Under the pieces are notes generated by a model. The model was given only the letters and a program-made list of their open reading frames with translations, searched no databases and was not told the DNA's origin. A stretch of 64,000 nt of DNA from JBAWAP01 sp049589355 (GTDB lineage Bacteria; Chloroflexota; Anaerolineae; VGOG01), in contig JBAWAP010000323.1 in NCBI GenBank assembly GCA_049589355.1, positions 30,261 through 94,260 on the forward strand. Reading direction: 5' to 3'. The position numbers and the translations under genes are program-made. Positions 1-8,315 of this stretch are shown here, piece by piece; position 1 is the first letter of the stretch, and each line of letters opens with the position of its first letter.

Positions 1-44
1 TCTTTCAAGCGCATCATCCTGGGTTGAGATTAGAGGTGTAACCT

Positions 45-1397
45 ATGCAGCCCGTGAAAATCGTCTTTATCGGTGCCGGCAGCATCTCGTTCGGGCCGTC
101 CCAGATCCAGGATTTCGTGCTGGAGCCGGCCCTTAGCGGCAGTACAGTGGTGCTGGTGGACACCAACCCCGAGGCCCTCGACCTGATGACGCGCTTTGCC
201 CAGCGCCTCAACCAGACGCTGGACGCTGGCCTCACCATTGAGGCTACCACCGACCGCTGGCAAGCCCTGCCTGAGGCCGACTTCGTCATTACCTCGGTGG
301 CGGTGGACCGCGTGGCGACGTGGAAAAAGGACTTCGAAATCCCCCTCAAGCACGGCATCCAGCACGTCCTGGGCGAGAACGGCGGCCCCGGCGGGCTCTC
401 GCACACGCTACGCAATGTCCCCTTGCTTCTCGGCATCGCCCGCGATATGGAGAGGCTTTGCTCCAAAGCCCTGCTCCTCAATTTTACCAACCCTGAAAGC
501 CGCATCTGCCTGGCCCTCGATCGTTACACCGATATCGCTTACGCTGGACTGTGCCACGGGCTGACGATGGGGCTGGAGATGGTCAGCGACATCACCGGCA
601 TCGAGGTTGCTGATTTGCAGGGCAAGGCCGCTGGGCTGAACCACTTCTGCTGGTTCCTGGACCTCCGCCGCCAGAGCACGGGCGAGGACGTCTACCCGCT
701 GTTGCGGGAGCGCGAGCCGTACTATGAACCATCAGGCCCGCACCAGGAGTCCCACATCCTCTGCCGCCGTCTGTTCCGCACCTTTGGCCTCTTCCCCTAC
801 GCTGGCGATGACCACACCGGGGAGTACCTGCCCTATGCCCATGAGTTCTGCGGCACCGATGGCCCTCCGTGGGAGTTCTGGGATACTACTTTCAGCAGCT
901 TCGCCAGACGGGTACGGGAGATCGCCGACGGCGTGCGCCCGGTGCCCGAGGTATGGGATCGCGCCCCGACTCCTGATGATTACGCACCAGAGAACATTGA
1001 CGGCCTGGGACTATTCCCCTCCGGAGAATACACTGTGCTCATCATTACGGGGGTGGCCGACAACCGCGACAACTACATCCCGGCGCTAAACATCCGCAAC
1101 GATGGCTGTATTGAGAACCTGCCTGACTGGGCCGTGGTCGAGATCCCGGGCATGGCCTCGGCCGACGGATTGCGGGGCCTCCACATGGGCGCCCTGCCTG
1201 ATGCGTGCGTTGCTCCCCTGCTCACGCAGGTTTATGTGCAGAGCCTGGCCGTTGACGCGGCGGTGAAGGGCTCGCGGGAGCTGGCCTTGCAGGCCATGCT
1301 GATTGATCCGGTGATCCAGTCCTGGGAGGCTGCCGAGAAGACGCTGGACGAGCTGCTCGAAGTCCACGCCAGATACTTACCGCAGTTCACGACGTAG
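45..1397 (+). CDS. Glycoside hydrolase family 4 enzyme (alpha-galactosidase/alpha-glucosidase/galacturonidase group)
   Basis: A 450-aa cytoplasmic GH4 enzyme. The family cleaves glycosides by an NAD+- and Mn2+-dependent oxidation-elimination mechanism. The N-terminal Rossmann motif IGAGSISFG is at residues 9-17, NFTNPES is near 146, the metal-binding CHG at 170-172, and GLNHF near 197. Length is normal for GH4. The ATG follows an AGAGGT ribosome site. It heads an operon with a sugar-binding protein and two permeases, so it probably hydrolyses the sugar they import. Substrate (galactoside, glucoside or galacturonide) cannot be told from sequence alone. Confidence 0.93.
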   Translation: MQPVKIVFIGAGSISFGPSQIQDFVLEPALSGSTVVLVDTNPEALDLMTRFAQRLNQTLDAGLTIEATTDRWQALPEADFVITSVAVDRVATWKKDFEIPLKHGIQHVLGENGGPGGLSHTLRNVPLLLGIARDMERLCSKALLLNFTNPESRICLALDRYTDIAYAGLCHGLTMGLEMVSDITGIEVADLQGKAAGLNHFCWFLDLRRQSTGEDVYPLLREREPYYEPSGPHQESHILCRRLFRTFGLFPYAGDDHTGEYLPYAHEFCGTDGPPWEFWDTTFSSFARRVREIADGVRPVPEVWDRAPTPDDYAPENIDGLGLFPSGEYTVLIITGVADNRDNYIPALNIRNDGCIENLPDWAVVEIPGMASADGLRGLHMGALPDACVAPLLTQVYVQSLAVDAAVKGSRELALQAMLIDPVIQSWEAAEKTLDELLEVHARYLPQFTT

Positions 1398-1426
1398 AAA
1401 GGAGGAGGTCAGATATGCATGTATAG

Positions 1427-1463
1427 TCAATATCCAATATCCAGCATCCAATATCCAATATCT
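1427..1463. repeat. Heptamer tandem repeat, CAATATC-type
   Basis: Five copies of a 7-bp unit (CAATATC, once CAGCATC) lie between the glycosidase stop and the ribosome site of the binding-protein gene. It is one of the 7-8-bp arrays scattered over this window, here without an inverted second half. Confidence 0.85.
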
Positions 1464-1481
1464 AAGCAAGGAGGAACCCAA

Positions 1482-3014
1482 ATGTGCAAAAAACGAATAC
1501 TCTTCATCGTGACACTGTTACTGGCATTGGCTCTGGGGGTGAGCGCGGCCAACGGTGCTCCGCCGGCCCAGGGGGAATTGACCTACACAGTTAAGCTAGG
1601 TGACAACCTCTGGACCCTGGCGGAGAAGTACCTGGGCAGCGGCCCGGCCTATTGGGCCATCGTCGGCGCTACCAACGCCACATATAAGGATGATCCGAGC
1701 TTCGCCTACATCGCAAACCCCAACTTGATCCATCCCGGTTGGAAGCTCCTCATCCCCAGCGCCGAGGAAGCGGAAGCGTACATTGCGCTCGCCAAGCCCG
1801 CTCCTGTCACTCTCCTCTGGGCTTTCTGGGGCAGCCCAACGGAGGCGGAAACCCATAGGAAGGTGGCAGACGCTTTTACGGCCGAACATCCCCATATCAC
1901 AATCGAGACCATGGTCGAGCCATGGAGCGACTACTTCACCAAGGTCCAGACCCTTTGGGCCAGCGGTGACGCGTCGGTGATTCCGGACGTGCTCTTCCTG
2001 TGGCCTACGCCTCGCTACGCCGCCGATGGCGTGCTGGAAAACCTCGACCCCTGGATTAAGAAAACCGGCTATGACCTGAGCGACTACTGGCCGGCACTGC
2101 TGGAATCGGCCATGTACAACGGCAGCGTCTACGGCCTGCCCCGCGACATCAGCGTGGAGGCGCTCTACTACAACAAAGACATCTTCGACGAGGCTGGCGT
2201 GTCGTATCCCACCGATGACTGGACCTGGGACGACTTCCTGGCGGCCGCCGAGAAGCTGACCGTGGTCGAGGCCAGTGGTCGGGTGAAGCGCTATGCCCTG
2301 GGCATGGAGGGCGGCAAGTATCAGTTGTGGATCGGCCAAAACCGGGGCGGCATTCTGGACGACATGCGCAACCCATCCAAATGTACCTTGACCGAACCGG
2401 CGGCCATGCAGGCCATCAAGTTCTTCGCCGACCTGATGAACAACAACTACGCCATGCGTGATGCCGACCTCAGCCAGGCCGGTGGCGATGCTGCCGTCTT
2501 CCAGAGCGGCCAGGTTGCCATGATCATCCAGAACTCCAGCCGGGTGTCGGCTTTTAACCAGGCTGGCCTGAACTATGACGTGGCCATGGTGCCCATCCCC
2601 AAGGGCGGCCAGCGGTCGGCCTCCGCCGGCGGCGCAGCCTGGGTGATGAGCAGCGCCAGTGACAACAAGGAGGCAGCCTGGACTTTCCTGAGCTGGCTGC
2701 AGAGCAAGGACGGCGGTCAACACCTCTATACCGCCTCCGGGGAGATCTTCCCGGCCCTCAAGTCCACCGCTCGCTCCGACGACTTCCTCAAATCCGGCCA
2801 GCCGCCCAAGAATCGCCAGGTCTTCCTCACCGAGGGCGAGAACGCCAAGGTGGGACGGTTTGGCTACTTCCCCGAGTGGGACGAACTGGAGGAGTCCATC
2901 ATCCTGCCTGGCCTGCAGCGCATCTGGGCCGGGGAGGCTACCCCCGAACAAGCTGTGCCGGAGATCTGCAAACAGGTAGACGCCTTCCTGAAGGAGCACG
3001 GCTATCCAAAGTAA
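1482..3014 (+). CDS. ABC transporter sugar-binding protein with N-terminal LysM domain
   Basis: A 510-aa exported family 1 extracellular solute-binding protein. Residues 1-25 are a signal sequence (MCKKRILFIV then a hydrophobic run). Residues 34-92 form a LysM domain (YTVKLGDNLWTLAEKY to NPNLIHPGWKLLIP), and the sugar-binding fold begins near 107 (TLLWAFWGSP). LysM domains bind N-acetylglucosamine polymers such as peptidoglycan, so the receptor may be held to the wall or sheath instead of by a lipid; no lipobox is seen. The start at 1482 is chosen because AAGGAGG lies 7 bases upstream; a longer reading from 1419 would translate a heptamer repeat. Partner permeases follow. Confidence 0.9.
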   Translation: MCKKRILFIVTLLLALALGVSAANGAPPAQGELTYTVKLGDNLWTLAEKYLGSGPAYWAIVGATNATYKDDPSFAYIANPNLIHPGWKLLIPSAEEAEAYIALAKPAPVTLLWAFWGSPTEAETHRKVADAFTAEHPHITIETMVEPWSDYFTKVQTLWASGDASVIPDVLFLWPTPRYAADGVLENLDPWIKKTGYDLSDYWPALLESAMYNGSVYGLPRDISVEALYYNKDIFDEAGVSYPTDDWTWDDFLAAAEKLTVVEASGRVKRYALGMEGGKYQLWIGQNRGGILDDMRNPSKCTLTEPAAMQAIKFFADLMNNNYAMRDADLSQAGGDAAVFQSGQVAMIIQNSSRVSAFNQAGLNYDVAMVPIPKGGQRSASAGGAAWVMSSASDNKEAAWTFLSWLQSKDGGQHLYTASGEIFPALKSTARSDDFLKSGQPPKNRQVFLTEGENAKVGRFGYFPEWDELEESIILPGLQRIWAGEATPEQAVPEICKQVDAFLKEHGYPK

Positions 3015-3036
3015 AAGCCCTCACCATCCCCCCAGT

Positions 3037-3070
3037 CCCCTTCCTCTCCCAGATCTGGGAGAGGAAGGGG
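3037..3070. repeat. Perfect 34-bp intergenic palindrome
   Basis: A self-complementary sequence (arm CCCCTTCCTCTCCCAGA) sits between the binding-protein gene and the first permease gene. Hairpins in this position often stabilise the upstream binding-protein mRNA and dampen read-through; no T tract follows. Sequence around it (to about 3100) is also G-rich and REP-like. Confidence 0.85.
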
Positions 3071-3119
3071 ATGCCGAGTGGAGCGAGGCGGGGGATGGAG
3101 AGGGCCTGTGGATCTGATC

Positions 3120-4151
3120 ATGACCCTCCCACCACATAGGTCTTCATTCCCCAAAGACGTGAGCAAGACTTCCGAAGACTTCGGCGAGCTCAGTCGAGCC
3201 GTCTCTAAAGCTTCGGAAGTTTATCGTCGCCGTTGGTGGGCCAGGTGGCGGCCCGATCAGCAGTGGGAAGCGTACCTCTTCCTGTTGCCCAGTTTCGCTG
3301 GCTTTCTGATCTTCGTCGCCATCCCTGTCATCGCGGCCCTGGCCCTGAGTTTTGTTCGTTGGAACCTTTTGACCCCTCCAACTTTTGTCGGCACAGCCAA
3401 CTATACGCAACTGCTGACCCAGGACCGTATCTTCCACAGGGCGTTCTGGAACACTGCCTATTTCACCGTCACTATCGTGCCGCTGCAACTGATTCTCGGC
3501 CTGTCGCTGGCAGTGGCTCTTAACCAGGCGATCCGTGGCATCACCCTCTATCGTTTGATCTACTTCATGCCTGTCGTCACCACCATTGTGGCCGCGGCCC
3601 TGGTCTTCCAGTGGATGTTCAACCGCAATTTTGGCCTTGTCAGCGCCATGATCTGGAAGCTGGGGGAGCTAACGGGGCTTCCCATCAGTCCGCCGGACTG
3701 GTTGAGCAGCACCTCTTGGGCAAAGCCGGCCGTAGTGATCCTCACCCTCTGGAAGAACACTGGCTTCACCATGGTGATCTATCTGGCGGGGCTGCAGGCC
3801 GTCCCGGAAGAATTTTACGACGCCGCCAAGGTGGACGGCGCCAACGCCTGGCAGCGCTTCCGCCGCATCACGATGCCGATGATTAGCCCGACGACTTTCT
3901 TCTTGCTCGTTATTCAGATGATCGGCGCTTTCCAGCTCTTTAGCGAGCCCTACGTCATGACCCGGACTCAGGGTGGCCCGCTACAGGCTACCTTGACCAT
4001 CGTCTACTACATCTACCAAAACGCCTTTCAATTTGGTAGCATGGGCAAAGCCTCGGCCATGGCCTGGGTGTTGTTTACCCTGATTTTCACTTTCACCTTT
4101 ATCCAAACCCGTCTGCAACGACACTGGGTCCACTACGAAGCGGGGGAGTGA
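3120..4151 (+). CDS. ABC sugar transporter permease, MalF/UgpA type
   Basis: Inner-membrane permease of the CUT1 sugar ABC family, about 343 aa with six predicted hydrophobic segments from YLFLLPSFAGFLIFVAIPVI onward. The EAA loop that contacts the ATPase reads DAAKVDGANAWQRF, followed by RITMPMISP. It pairs with the next gene; no ATP-binding subunit is nearby, so a shared MsmX-like ATPase elsewhere is likely. The start is uncertain: GTG at 3078 and GTG at 3159 are also in frame. The first 35 residues are encoded partly by a CTTCCGAAG inverted repeat. Confidence 0.92.
   Translation: MTLPPHRSSFPKDVSKTSEDFGELSRAVSKASEVYRRRWWARWRPDQQWEAYLFLLPSFAGFLIFVAIPVIAALALSFVRWNLLTPPTFVGTANYTQLLTQDRIFHRAFWNTAYFTVTIVPLQLILGLSLAVALNQAIRGITLYRLIYFMPVVTTIVAAALVFQWMFNRNFGLVSAMIWKLGELTGLPISPPDWLSSTSWAKPAVVILTLWKNTGFTMVIYLAGLQAVPEEFYDAAKVDGANAWQRFRRITMPMISPTTFFLLVIQMIGAFQLFSEPYVMTRTQGGPLQATLTIVYYIYQNAFQFGSMGKASAMAWVLFTLIFTFTFIQTRLQRHWVHYEAGE
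3168..3220. repeat. CTTCCGAAG-family inverted repeat inside permease N-terminus
   Basis: Arms ACTTCCGAAGA and GCTTCGGAAGT enclose a 31-bp loop and are translated in frame as the non-conserved N-terminal tail of the permease. It shares its arm sequence with the palindromes at 5061 and 51165. Confidence 0.7.
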
Positions 4152-4157
4152 CGAGGT

Positions 4158-5057
4158 ATGGGAGATAGTGCGCTTCCATCTGATGTGAGGCGAACAGGGG
4201 CTCAGAGGATTTCGGATCTTCCATTCCGCAATCCACAATCCGCAACCCGCAATCTGGCATTGCACGCCATCCTGATCGCCGGCAGTGTAGTTACGTTGCT
4301 GCCCTTTGTGTGGATGCTCAGCACTTCCCTGAAGGAACCGCGGGAGATCTTCACCTACCCACCCGTCTGGATCCCCAGCCGCATCGCCTGGGAAAACTAC
4401 GCCACCACTGTTTCGATCATGCCCTTTGGCCGCTTTTATTTCAACAGCCTGGTGGTGGCCACCAGTGTCACCTTCCTGCAGATCCTCACCTCCTCCCTGG
4501 CCGCTTTCGCCTTTGCCCGGCTGCGCTTTCGGGGACGTAATGTGCTTTTTCTGCTTTACCTGGCCACGTTGATGATCCCGTTCCAGGTGACGATGATTCC
4601 TAACTTTATCCTCATCCGCCTGCTGGGATGGTACGATTCCTACCAGGCCCTTATCTTGCCTCCAGCCTTCTCGGCCTTCAGCACTTTTTTGCTGCGCCAG
4701 TATTTCCTGGGCATTCCTATGGACCTGGACGAAGCGGCCCGCATGGATGGCGCGTCCTCTTTGCGAATATGGTGGCGGATCATCATGCCTCTAAGCGGCC
4801 CAGCCATTGCTGCCCTGGCCGTTTTCATCTTCCTCGGCTCCTGGAACGATTTCCTGTGGCCGTTGGTCATCACCACCTCGTTGAAGATGCGCACCCTGCC
4901 TGTGGGCCTCAGCGCATTTCAGGGCCAGTACAACGTGCAGTGGCACCTGCTGATGGCTGGCTCCGTCATCGCCATGCTGCCGGTGCTCATCATCTACGCC
5001 GTTGGCCAGAAATGGATCGTGCGAGGCATCACCCTTACGGGCATGGGTGGGCGCTGA
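4158..5057 (+). CDS. ABC sugar transporter permease, MalG/UgpE type
   Basis: Second CUT1 permease, 299 aa. A short N-terminal tail is followed by LPFVWMLSTSLKEPREIF, a typical start of MalG-type subunits. The EAA loop reads DLDEAARMDGASSLRIWW and is followed by RIIMPLSGPAIAALAVF. It starts six bases after the first permease stop, so the two are translationally linked. Residues 24-35 (FRNPQSATRNLA) come from a heptamer repeat at 4226-4260, which suggests the tail was lengthened by repeat insertion. It completes the importer for the GH4 substrate, apart from the missing ATPase. Confidence 0.92.
   Translation: MGDSALPSDVRRTGAQRISDLPFRNPQSATRNLALHAILIAGSVVTLLPFVWMLSTSLKEPREIFTYPPVWIPSRIAWENYATTVSIMPFGRFYFNSLVVATSVTFLQILTSSLAAFAFARLRFRGRNVLFLLYLATLMIPFQVTMIPNFILIRLLGWYDSYQALILPPAFSAFSTFLLRQYFLGIPMDLDEAARMDGASSLRIWWRIIMPLSGPAIAALAVFIFLGSWNDFLWPLVITTSLKMRTLPVGLSAFQGQYNVQWHLLMAGSVIAMLPVLIIYAVGQKWIVRGITLTGMGGR
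4226..4260. repeat. Heptamer tandem repeat within permease gene
   Basis: Five 7-bp units (CCGCAAT, CCACAAT, CCGCAAC, CCGCAAT, CTGGCAT) are read in frame in the N-terminal tail of the second permease. Confidence 0.75.
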
Positions 5058-5060
5058 AAC

Positions 5061-5099
5061 ATAAGACTTCCGAAGTCTGCCAGACTCCGGAAGTCTTAT
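5061..5099. repeat. CTTCCGAAG-family palindrome at 3' end of the sugar operon
   Basis: Arms ATAAGACTTCCG and CGGAAGTCTTAT, about 19 bp each with one mismatch, lie directly after the second permease stop. It may act as a transcript end or 3' stabiliser for the sugar operon. Confidence 0.85.
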
Positions 5100-5116
5100 T
5101 AGCCGACTTTGGCTTT

Positions 5117-5147
5117 AGCCTGCGAATGGGAATTCGCAGGCTTTTCT
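5117..5147. terminator. Bidirectional intrinsic terminator
   Basis: Stem AGCCTGCGAAT / ATTCGCAGGCT with loop GGGA is followed by TTTTCTATTTC. It lies between two converging operons and can serve the plus-strand permeases; on the minus strand it overlaps the end of the acetyltransferase gene. Confidence 0.8.
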
Positions 5148-6156
5148 ATTTCTTCTCGATAAGCAGGCGATAGATCTCTGTCGGCTGGGCGCCGAAACGA
5201 AACTTGTATTCCTCGTCGCCGCGCAAAAAGTCGAATTTCGCCCGGCCCAACTCGATGGCCCACTGGATGCAGTAGGCCAGGAGGACGATGCCAGGGCTTA
5301 GCCAGGCGTGCTTTTGGGGATCGTACCCAGAATTATAGACCAGAATGGAATCACGGTAGTCGAAGTTCAGCATGGTGGCCGCCTTCTCCCCATTGATTTC
5401 CATGAAAGCCAACTGCAACCATCCAGCCTCGTGCAAGACTTGGGCTGCGGCGTGGAAGAAACCCTCCATCCGGGCGTCCATGAACTCGTCCTTGTCAACG
5501 TCGCTCTTCTGATGCAGTTCAATGAAAGCTTCCATCTCCGCTGCCAGGTCGTGCTCTTCGTTCATGATGTACCAGTTGATCTGCCCGCTGTCCTCGGCCT
5601 TGCGGAGCTTGCGGCGGATCTCATGGCGTTGTTTCCCGTCCAAGGAACTCAGGTATTCATCCCAGGTAGATGGCAGGAAGATGATAGGGCAGACATCTTC
5701 CACCTCTGTCTGGACCTGGTAACCCCGAGCCGTGGCCATCTCGACCAGGAGCTGGTGGGTGGGGGAGGCAGCCGGGATGTTGCACAGGTCGGCCAGGTCC
5801 CAGGTGGGCGCTTCATTGCTCCCCAGCCAATCCAGCAAGGCACTGTAAACTCTCTCCTCCTGGCCGCTGGCGGCGATAATATCCAGGTAGTCGGACACGT
5901 CGCGGCAACCCACGATGGACAGGGTCTTCAGCCCATTGTCCGAGGTGGTCAGGTACAGGGGGGCGATGCCTGAGAGATGGCTGCCATCGCGCACGGCGAT
6001 CAGGTAGAGCTCGCCCTCGCCCAGGTGCTCCCACCAGGTACTTTGCCATTCCCAGGTCAGGAAGATGGTATCGGATGCGCTATCGCGCAGGAGGGGATTC
6101 CATTCTTCGCGCAAAGCTGTGAAGCCGGCGGCGTCGGTGTATACCTGGGTTGTCAT
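5146..6156 (-). CDS. CelD/BcsL-type GNAT acetyltransferase
   Basis: A 336-aa protein of the GNAT-fold group (Acetyltransf_6/CelD) that resembles FemAB-like acyltransferases. Recognisable segments are FLTWEWQSTWWEHLG (near residue 32), KQRHEIRRKLRKAE (near 177), and the C-terminal YNSGYDPQKHAWLSPG and KFDFLRGDEEYKFRFG, which mark the CoA-binding half. Members act in polysaccharide or cell-surface modification; the substrate here is unknown. Its start overlaps the stop of the upstream gene at 6153 by four bases (ATGA), so they are cotranslated. Confidence 0.85.
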   Translation of the reverse strand: MTTQVYTDAAGFTALREEWNPLLRDSASDTIFLTWEWQSTWWEHLGEGELYLIAVRDGSHLSGIAPLYLTTSDNGLKTLSIVGCRDVSDYLDIIAASGQEERVYSALLDWLGSNEAPTWDLADLCNIPAASPTHQLLVEMATARGYQVQTEVEDVCPIIFLPSTWDEYLSSLDGKQRHEIRRKLRKAEDSGQINWYIMNEEHDLAAEMEAFIELHQKSDVDKDEFMDARMEGFFHAAAQVLHEAGWLQLAFMEINGEKAATMLNFDYRDSILVYNSGYDPQKHAWLSPGIVLLAYCIQWAIELGRAKFDFLRGDEEYKFRFGAQPTEIYRLLIEKK

Positions 6157-6617
6157 TTTAGCTCCAGAATCAACTGGCAGTACGGGTCGCCCCTGGCAAT
6201 AGAGCGGGGCAACGTCAGGGTCATTTCAGTGTGGCTGATCATGCCGTGATCGCCCTGCATGGCGATGTCGCACAGCCGGGACAGTTCATCCGGCGTGGCC
6301 CCTAGTCGTTTCCAGGCCGTGACTAGGGTGCAGTAGTGGAAGCGGACCTCACCCCGGGTCTCTCCTGCTTCAATCGCTTCCTTGTCGAAGATCTCTTGCC
6401 GGCCGGGTTGCATCTGGTGGGCGATGAAATCGGCTGGGGTGGCCAGGGAGCCCATTTGCTGGCCTTTGGTCTGGCCGTACCGGTAGATGGCCCGGCTGGC
6501 CAAGCGCTCAGCCTCTTCCGGACCTAGAGCTGCCTCCATCTCCTTGAGCAGGAAAAAGAGGTACGTGGCCCGATCCTCGATGGCGCTGCGCACAGCTTCG
6601 GTTGTTTCGTTGGGCAT
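6153..6617 (-). CDS. L-2-amino-thiazoline-4-carboxylate hydrolase-like protein
   Basis: A 154-aa cytoplasmic protein with the hallmark CDIAMQGDHGM segment (near residue 120) and FHYCTLVTAWKRLGA before it, as in the ATC hydrolase family named for a Pseudomonas L-cysteine pathway enzyme. Most relatives are uncharacterised, and conserved Cys/His/Asp residues suggest a metal or thiol centre. It is the second gene of a minus-strand operon between a HAD phosphatase and an acetyltransferase. Family assignment is from motif memory; the actual substrate is open. Confidence 0.75.
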   Translation of the reverse strand: MPNETTEAVRSAIEDRATYLFFLLKEMEAALGPEEAERLASRAIYRYGQTKGQQMGSLATPADFIAHQMQPGRQEIFDKEAIEAGETRGEVRFHYCTLVTAWKRLGATPDELSRLCDIAMQGDHGMISHTEMTLTLPRSIARGDPYCQLILELK

Positions 6618-6635
6618 GCTTTGTCTCCTCTCGGG

Positions 6636-7274
6636 TTATGGCTGGTCTCTGTTGGGGGCCAGTATCACACCTTGTTTCTGCAGCGCCAGGATCAGGGCCT
6701 TATACCCGACAAAGTGGATGGCCTGGATGCCCAGCGCTGCCGTGGCCGACACGTTCGGCTCGTAATCGTCCACAAAGATCGTTGCCTCAGGGGCCGTACC
6801 CAGGCGTTCCAGCGCTAGCCGGAAAATGACCGGGTCGGGCTTGGCCAGGCCCACCACTGCTGAGATCACCTCTACGTCGAACAACCCATTCAAGCCGTAG
6901 CGTTCGCGCAGCAGCCGGGGAAGGACATCACTGGCATTGCTCAGCAGCCCCGTGCGATACCGCCGCCGCAGTCGTCGGACCAGGTCTGCCATCCGTCGGT
7001 CGGTCTTGGCGTCGCGGAACAGCGCTTGCGCAAAGTCACGGATCGCCTCGGGTGTGTGAAAGCCCAACCGGGCGCCGGTCCGCCGCCAGTATTCCTCATC
7101 GGTGATGGCCCCCACTTCGGCCAGCCGCCAATCGGCCGATTGCCATAGCATCTCAGTCAAGCCCCCAGGTTGCAATCTCAGGCGGGATTCCTGTTCCTGG
7201 AACGAATCTATCTGGCGAAAGTCCACCATCACTCCGCCAAAGTCGAAGATGATCGCTTCGATGTCTGATGCCAT
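6636..7274 (-). CDS. HAD superfamily hydrolase (subfamily IA)
   Basis: About 212 aa. Motif I is FDFGGVMVDF (near residue 8), motif II the LLSNAS segment, motif III lysine in GLAKPDPVIF, and motif IV FVDDYEPNV. These place it with small-molecule phosphatases and dehalogenase-like HADs. The DFGGVM form of motif I lacks the second Asp (DxD is DFG), as in epoxide-hydrolase N-domain-like and some phosphatase HADs, so catalytic activity is less certain. The start at 7274 is preceded by GGTGGAG; an upstream start at 7322 is less likely. Confidence 0.85.
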   Translation of the reverse strand: MASDIEAIIFDFGGVMVDFRQIDSFQEQESRLRLQPGGLTEMLWQSADWRLAEVGAITDEEYWRRTGARLGFHTPEAIRDFAQALFRDAKTDRRMADLVRRLRRRYRTGLLSNASDVLPRLLRERYGLNGLFDVEVISAVVGLAKPDPVIFRLALERLGTAPEATIFVDDYEPNVSATAALGIQAIHFVGYKALILALQKQGVILAPNRDQP

Positions 7275-7328
7275 GTGTGCTCCACCTGGATTATACACGA
7301 ATCTCATTCCCATGCAAATCATGCTGGG

Positions 7329-7356
7329 CAGGGTAGCGTCACTTTGGGCTACCCTG
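7329..7356. promoter_or_regulatory. 9-bp inverted repeat upstream of promoter
   Basis: Arms CAGGGTAGC and GCTACCCTG are separated by 10 bases, just upstream of the -35 box for the next gene. It could be an operator for either divergent operon, or a hairpin. Confidence 0.4.
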
Positions 7357-7363
7357 GTTTATC

Positions 7364-7392
7364 TTGACAAAACAACCGCTTTAGCTTATCAT
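7364..7392 (+). promoter_or_regulatory. Housekeeping sigma promoter for the gamma-subunit gene
   Basis: TTGACA and TATCAT are separated by exactly 17 bases. Expected transcription start is near 7399, about 29 bases before the GTG start. Confidence 0.7.
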
Positions 7393-7427
7393 TACAGGCG
7401 ATTGCTTGGGTTGCCGCAGGAGGGGTA

Positions 7428-7979
7428 GTGGGTAAACGATTTGAGATCCGCCTGGCCGGGGCAGGAGGGCAGGGGATGATCCTGGCGGGTTTGATCCTGG
7501 CCGAGGCGGCGGCGATCTACGACGGCAAGAATGCCAGCCAAAGCCAATCCTACGGCGCTGAGGCCCGCGGAGGCGCTAGCAGGTCGGAGGTGATTATCTC
7601 CGATAGCGAGATCGTCTATCCCAAGGTGACCAACGCTGACTTGCTCCTCTGCATGAGCCAGGAGGCCTGTGACAGGTATTCCCACGAGTTGAAAGAGGAC
7701 GGCGTCCTGATCGTGGATTCTGTTAACGTGGAACGTGTGCCCACTGGCCGAGCCTATCAGGTGCCCATCACCCAAATCGCTGAGGAGGCGACAGGGCGGC
7801 GGATCACGGCTAACATGGTGGGGTTAGGTTTGGTTGTAGGGCTGACGGGCGTGGTCTCTAAGGAATCCATACAGACTGCCGTCTCGGCCCGGGCACCCAA
7901 GGGTACTGAAGAGATGAACCTGAAAGCTCTGGCGGCCGGGCTTGAGAAGGCTGAGGAACTGAGGATAGCGCGGGGCTGA
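7428..7979 (+). CDS. 2-oxoacid:ferredoxin oxidoreductase, gamma subunit
   Basis: A 183-aa subunit of the pyruvate/2-oxoglutarate ferredoxin oxidoreductase gamma family. It opens with RLAGAGGQGMILAGLILAEA and has SYGAEARGGASRSEV, the two standard motifs. The enzyme makes acyl-CoA and reduced ferredoxin from a 2-oxoacid and CoA. The start is GTG, with CAGGAGGGG upstream. Alpha and beta subunits normally sit beside it (korA/korB) but are not in this window, so it is either split from them or pairs with distant partners. Confidence 0.9.
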   Translation: MGKRFEIRLAGAGGQGMILAGLILAEAAAIYDGKNASQSQSYGAEARGGASRSEVIISDSEIVYPKVTNADLLLCMSQEACDRYSHELKEDGVLIVDSVNVERVPTGRAYQVPITQIAEEATGRRITANMVGLGLVVGLTGVVSKESIQTAVSARAPKGTEEMNLKALAAGLEKAEELRIARG

Positions 7980-7990
7980 ATCCCCGCGCT
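7967..7990. terminator. Hairpin overlapping the gamma-subunit stop codon
   Basis: Arms AGCGCGGGG and CCCCGCGCT surround a CTGAAT loop that holds the TGA stop. There is no strong T run, so it may be a REP element or transcript-end stabiliser. Confidence 0.55.
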
Positions 7991-8021
7991 GATAGAGCGA
8001 AGCCCCTACGAGGCTGCAAAT

Positions 8022-8080
8022 GACCAGCCCGAAGGGCTTTGCCCTTTCAGCCCGATGGCTTCAGCCTCGGGCTTACTGGG
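8022..8080. repeat. REP-like inverted repeat
   Basis: CCAGCCCGAAGGG pairs imperfectly with a right side ending CTCGGGCTTACTGG. The ATG at 8055 of the next small gene lies inside this element. Confidence 0.6.
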
Positions 8081-8315
8081 TGTGAGGTTGGCCGAAGTGG
8101 CTGCTTCAACCGATGAACTGGATTTAGCTCCCTATGCCGGGCGGTGGATAGCCATCGTGCGGGGGCGAGTGGCGGGGGTTGGCCTCTCACCTGAGGAAGC
8201 CCGGCGCCTGGCTAAGCGCAATCGGCCCAGGGAGGAACCAGTGATTGTCTTCGTGTGCGCTGAGGGGGAGCACAAGGGGCAACGAGTAACGAGTAACGAG
8301 GGCTCCACTTATTGA
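8055..8315 (+). CDS. Small DUF5678-like protein
   Basis: About 86 aa. The core APYAGRWIAIVRGRVAGVG, followed by SPEEARRLAKRNRP and EEPVIVFV, matches the short DUF5678 pattern (a strand-rich module of unknown function, often next to toxin-antitoxin or protease-like genes). Both ends are shaped by repeats: the ATG lies in a REP-like element, so GTG at 8082 may be the true start, and the last residues VTSNEGSTY are encoded by a heptamer array. Confidence 0.6.
   Translation: MASASGLLGVRLAEVAASTDELDLAPYAGRWIAIVRGRVAGVGLSPEEARRLAKRNRPREEPVIVFVCAEGEHKGQRVTSNEGSTY

Noticed and set aside
1596..2999. Long open frame on the minus strand (467 codons) over the sugar-binding protein gene
   Set aside because: It is fully antisense to a clear family 1 binding protein and shows no family motif; GC-rich third positions keep the opposite frame open.
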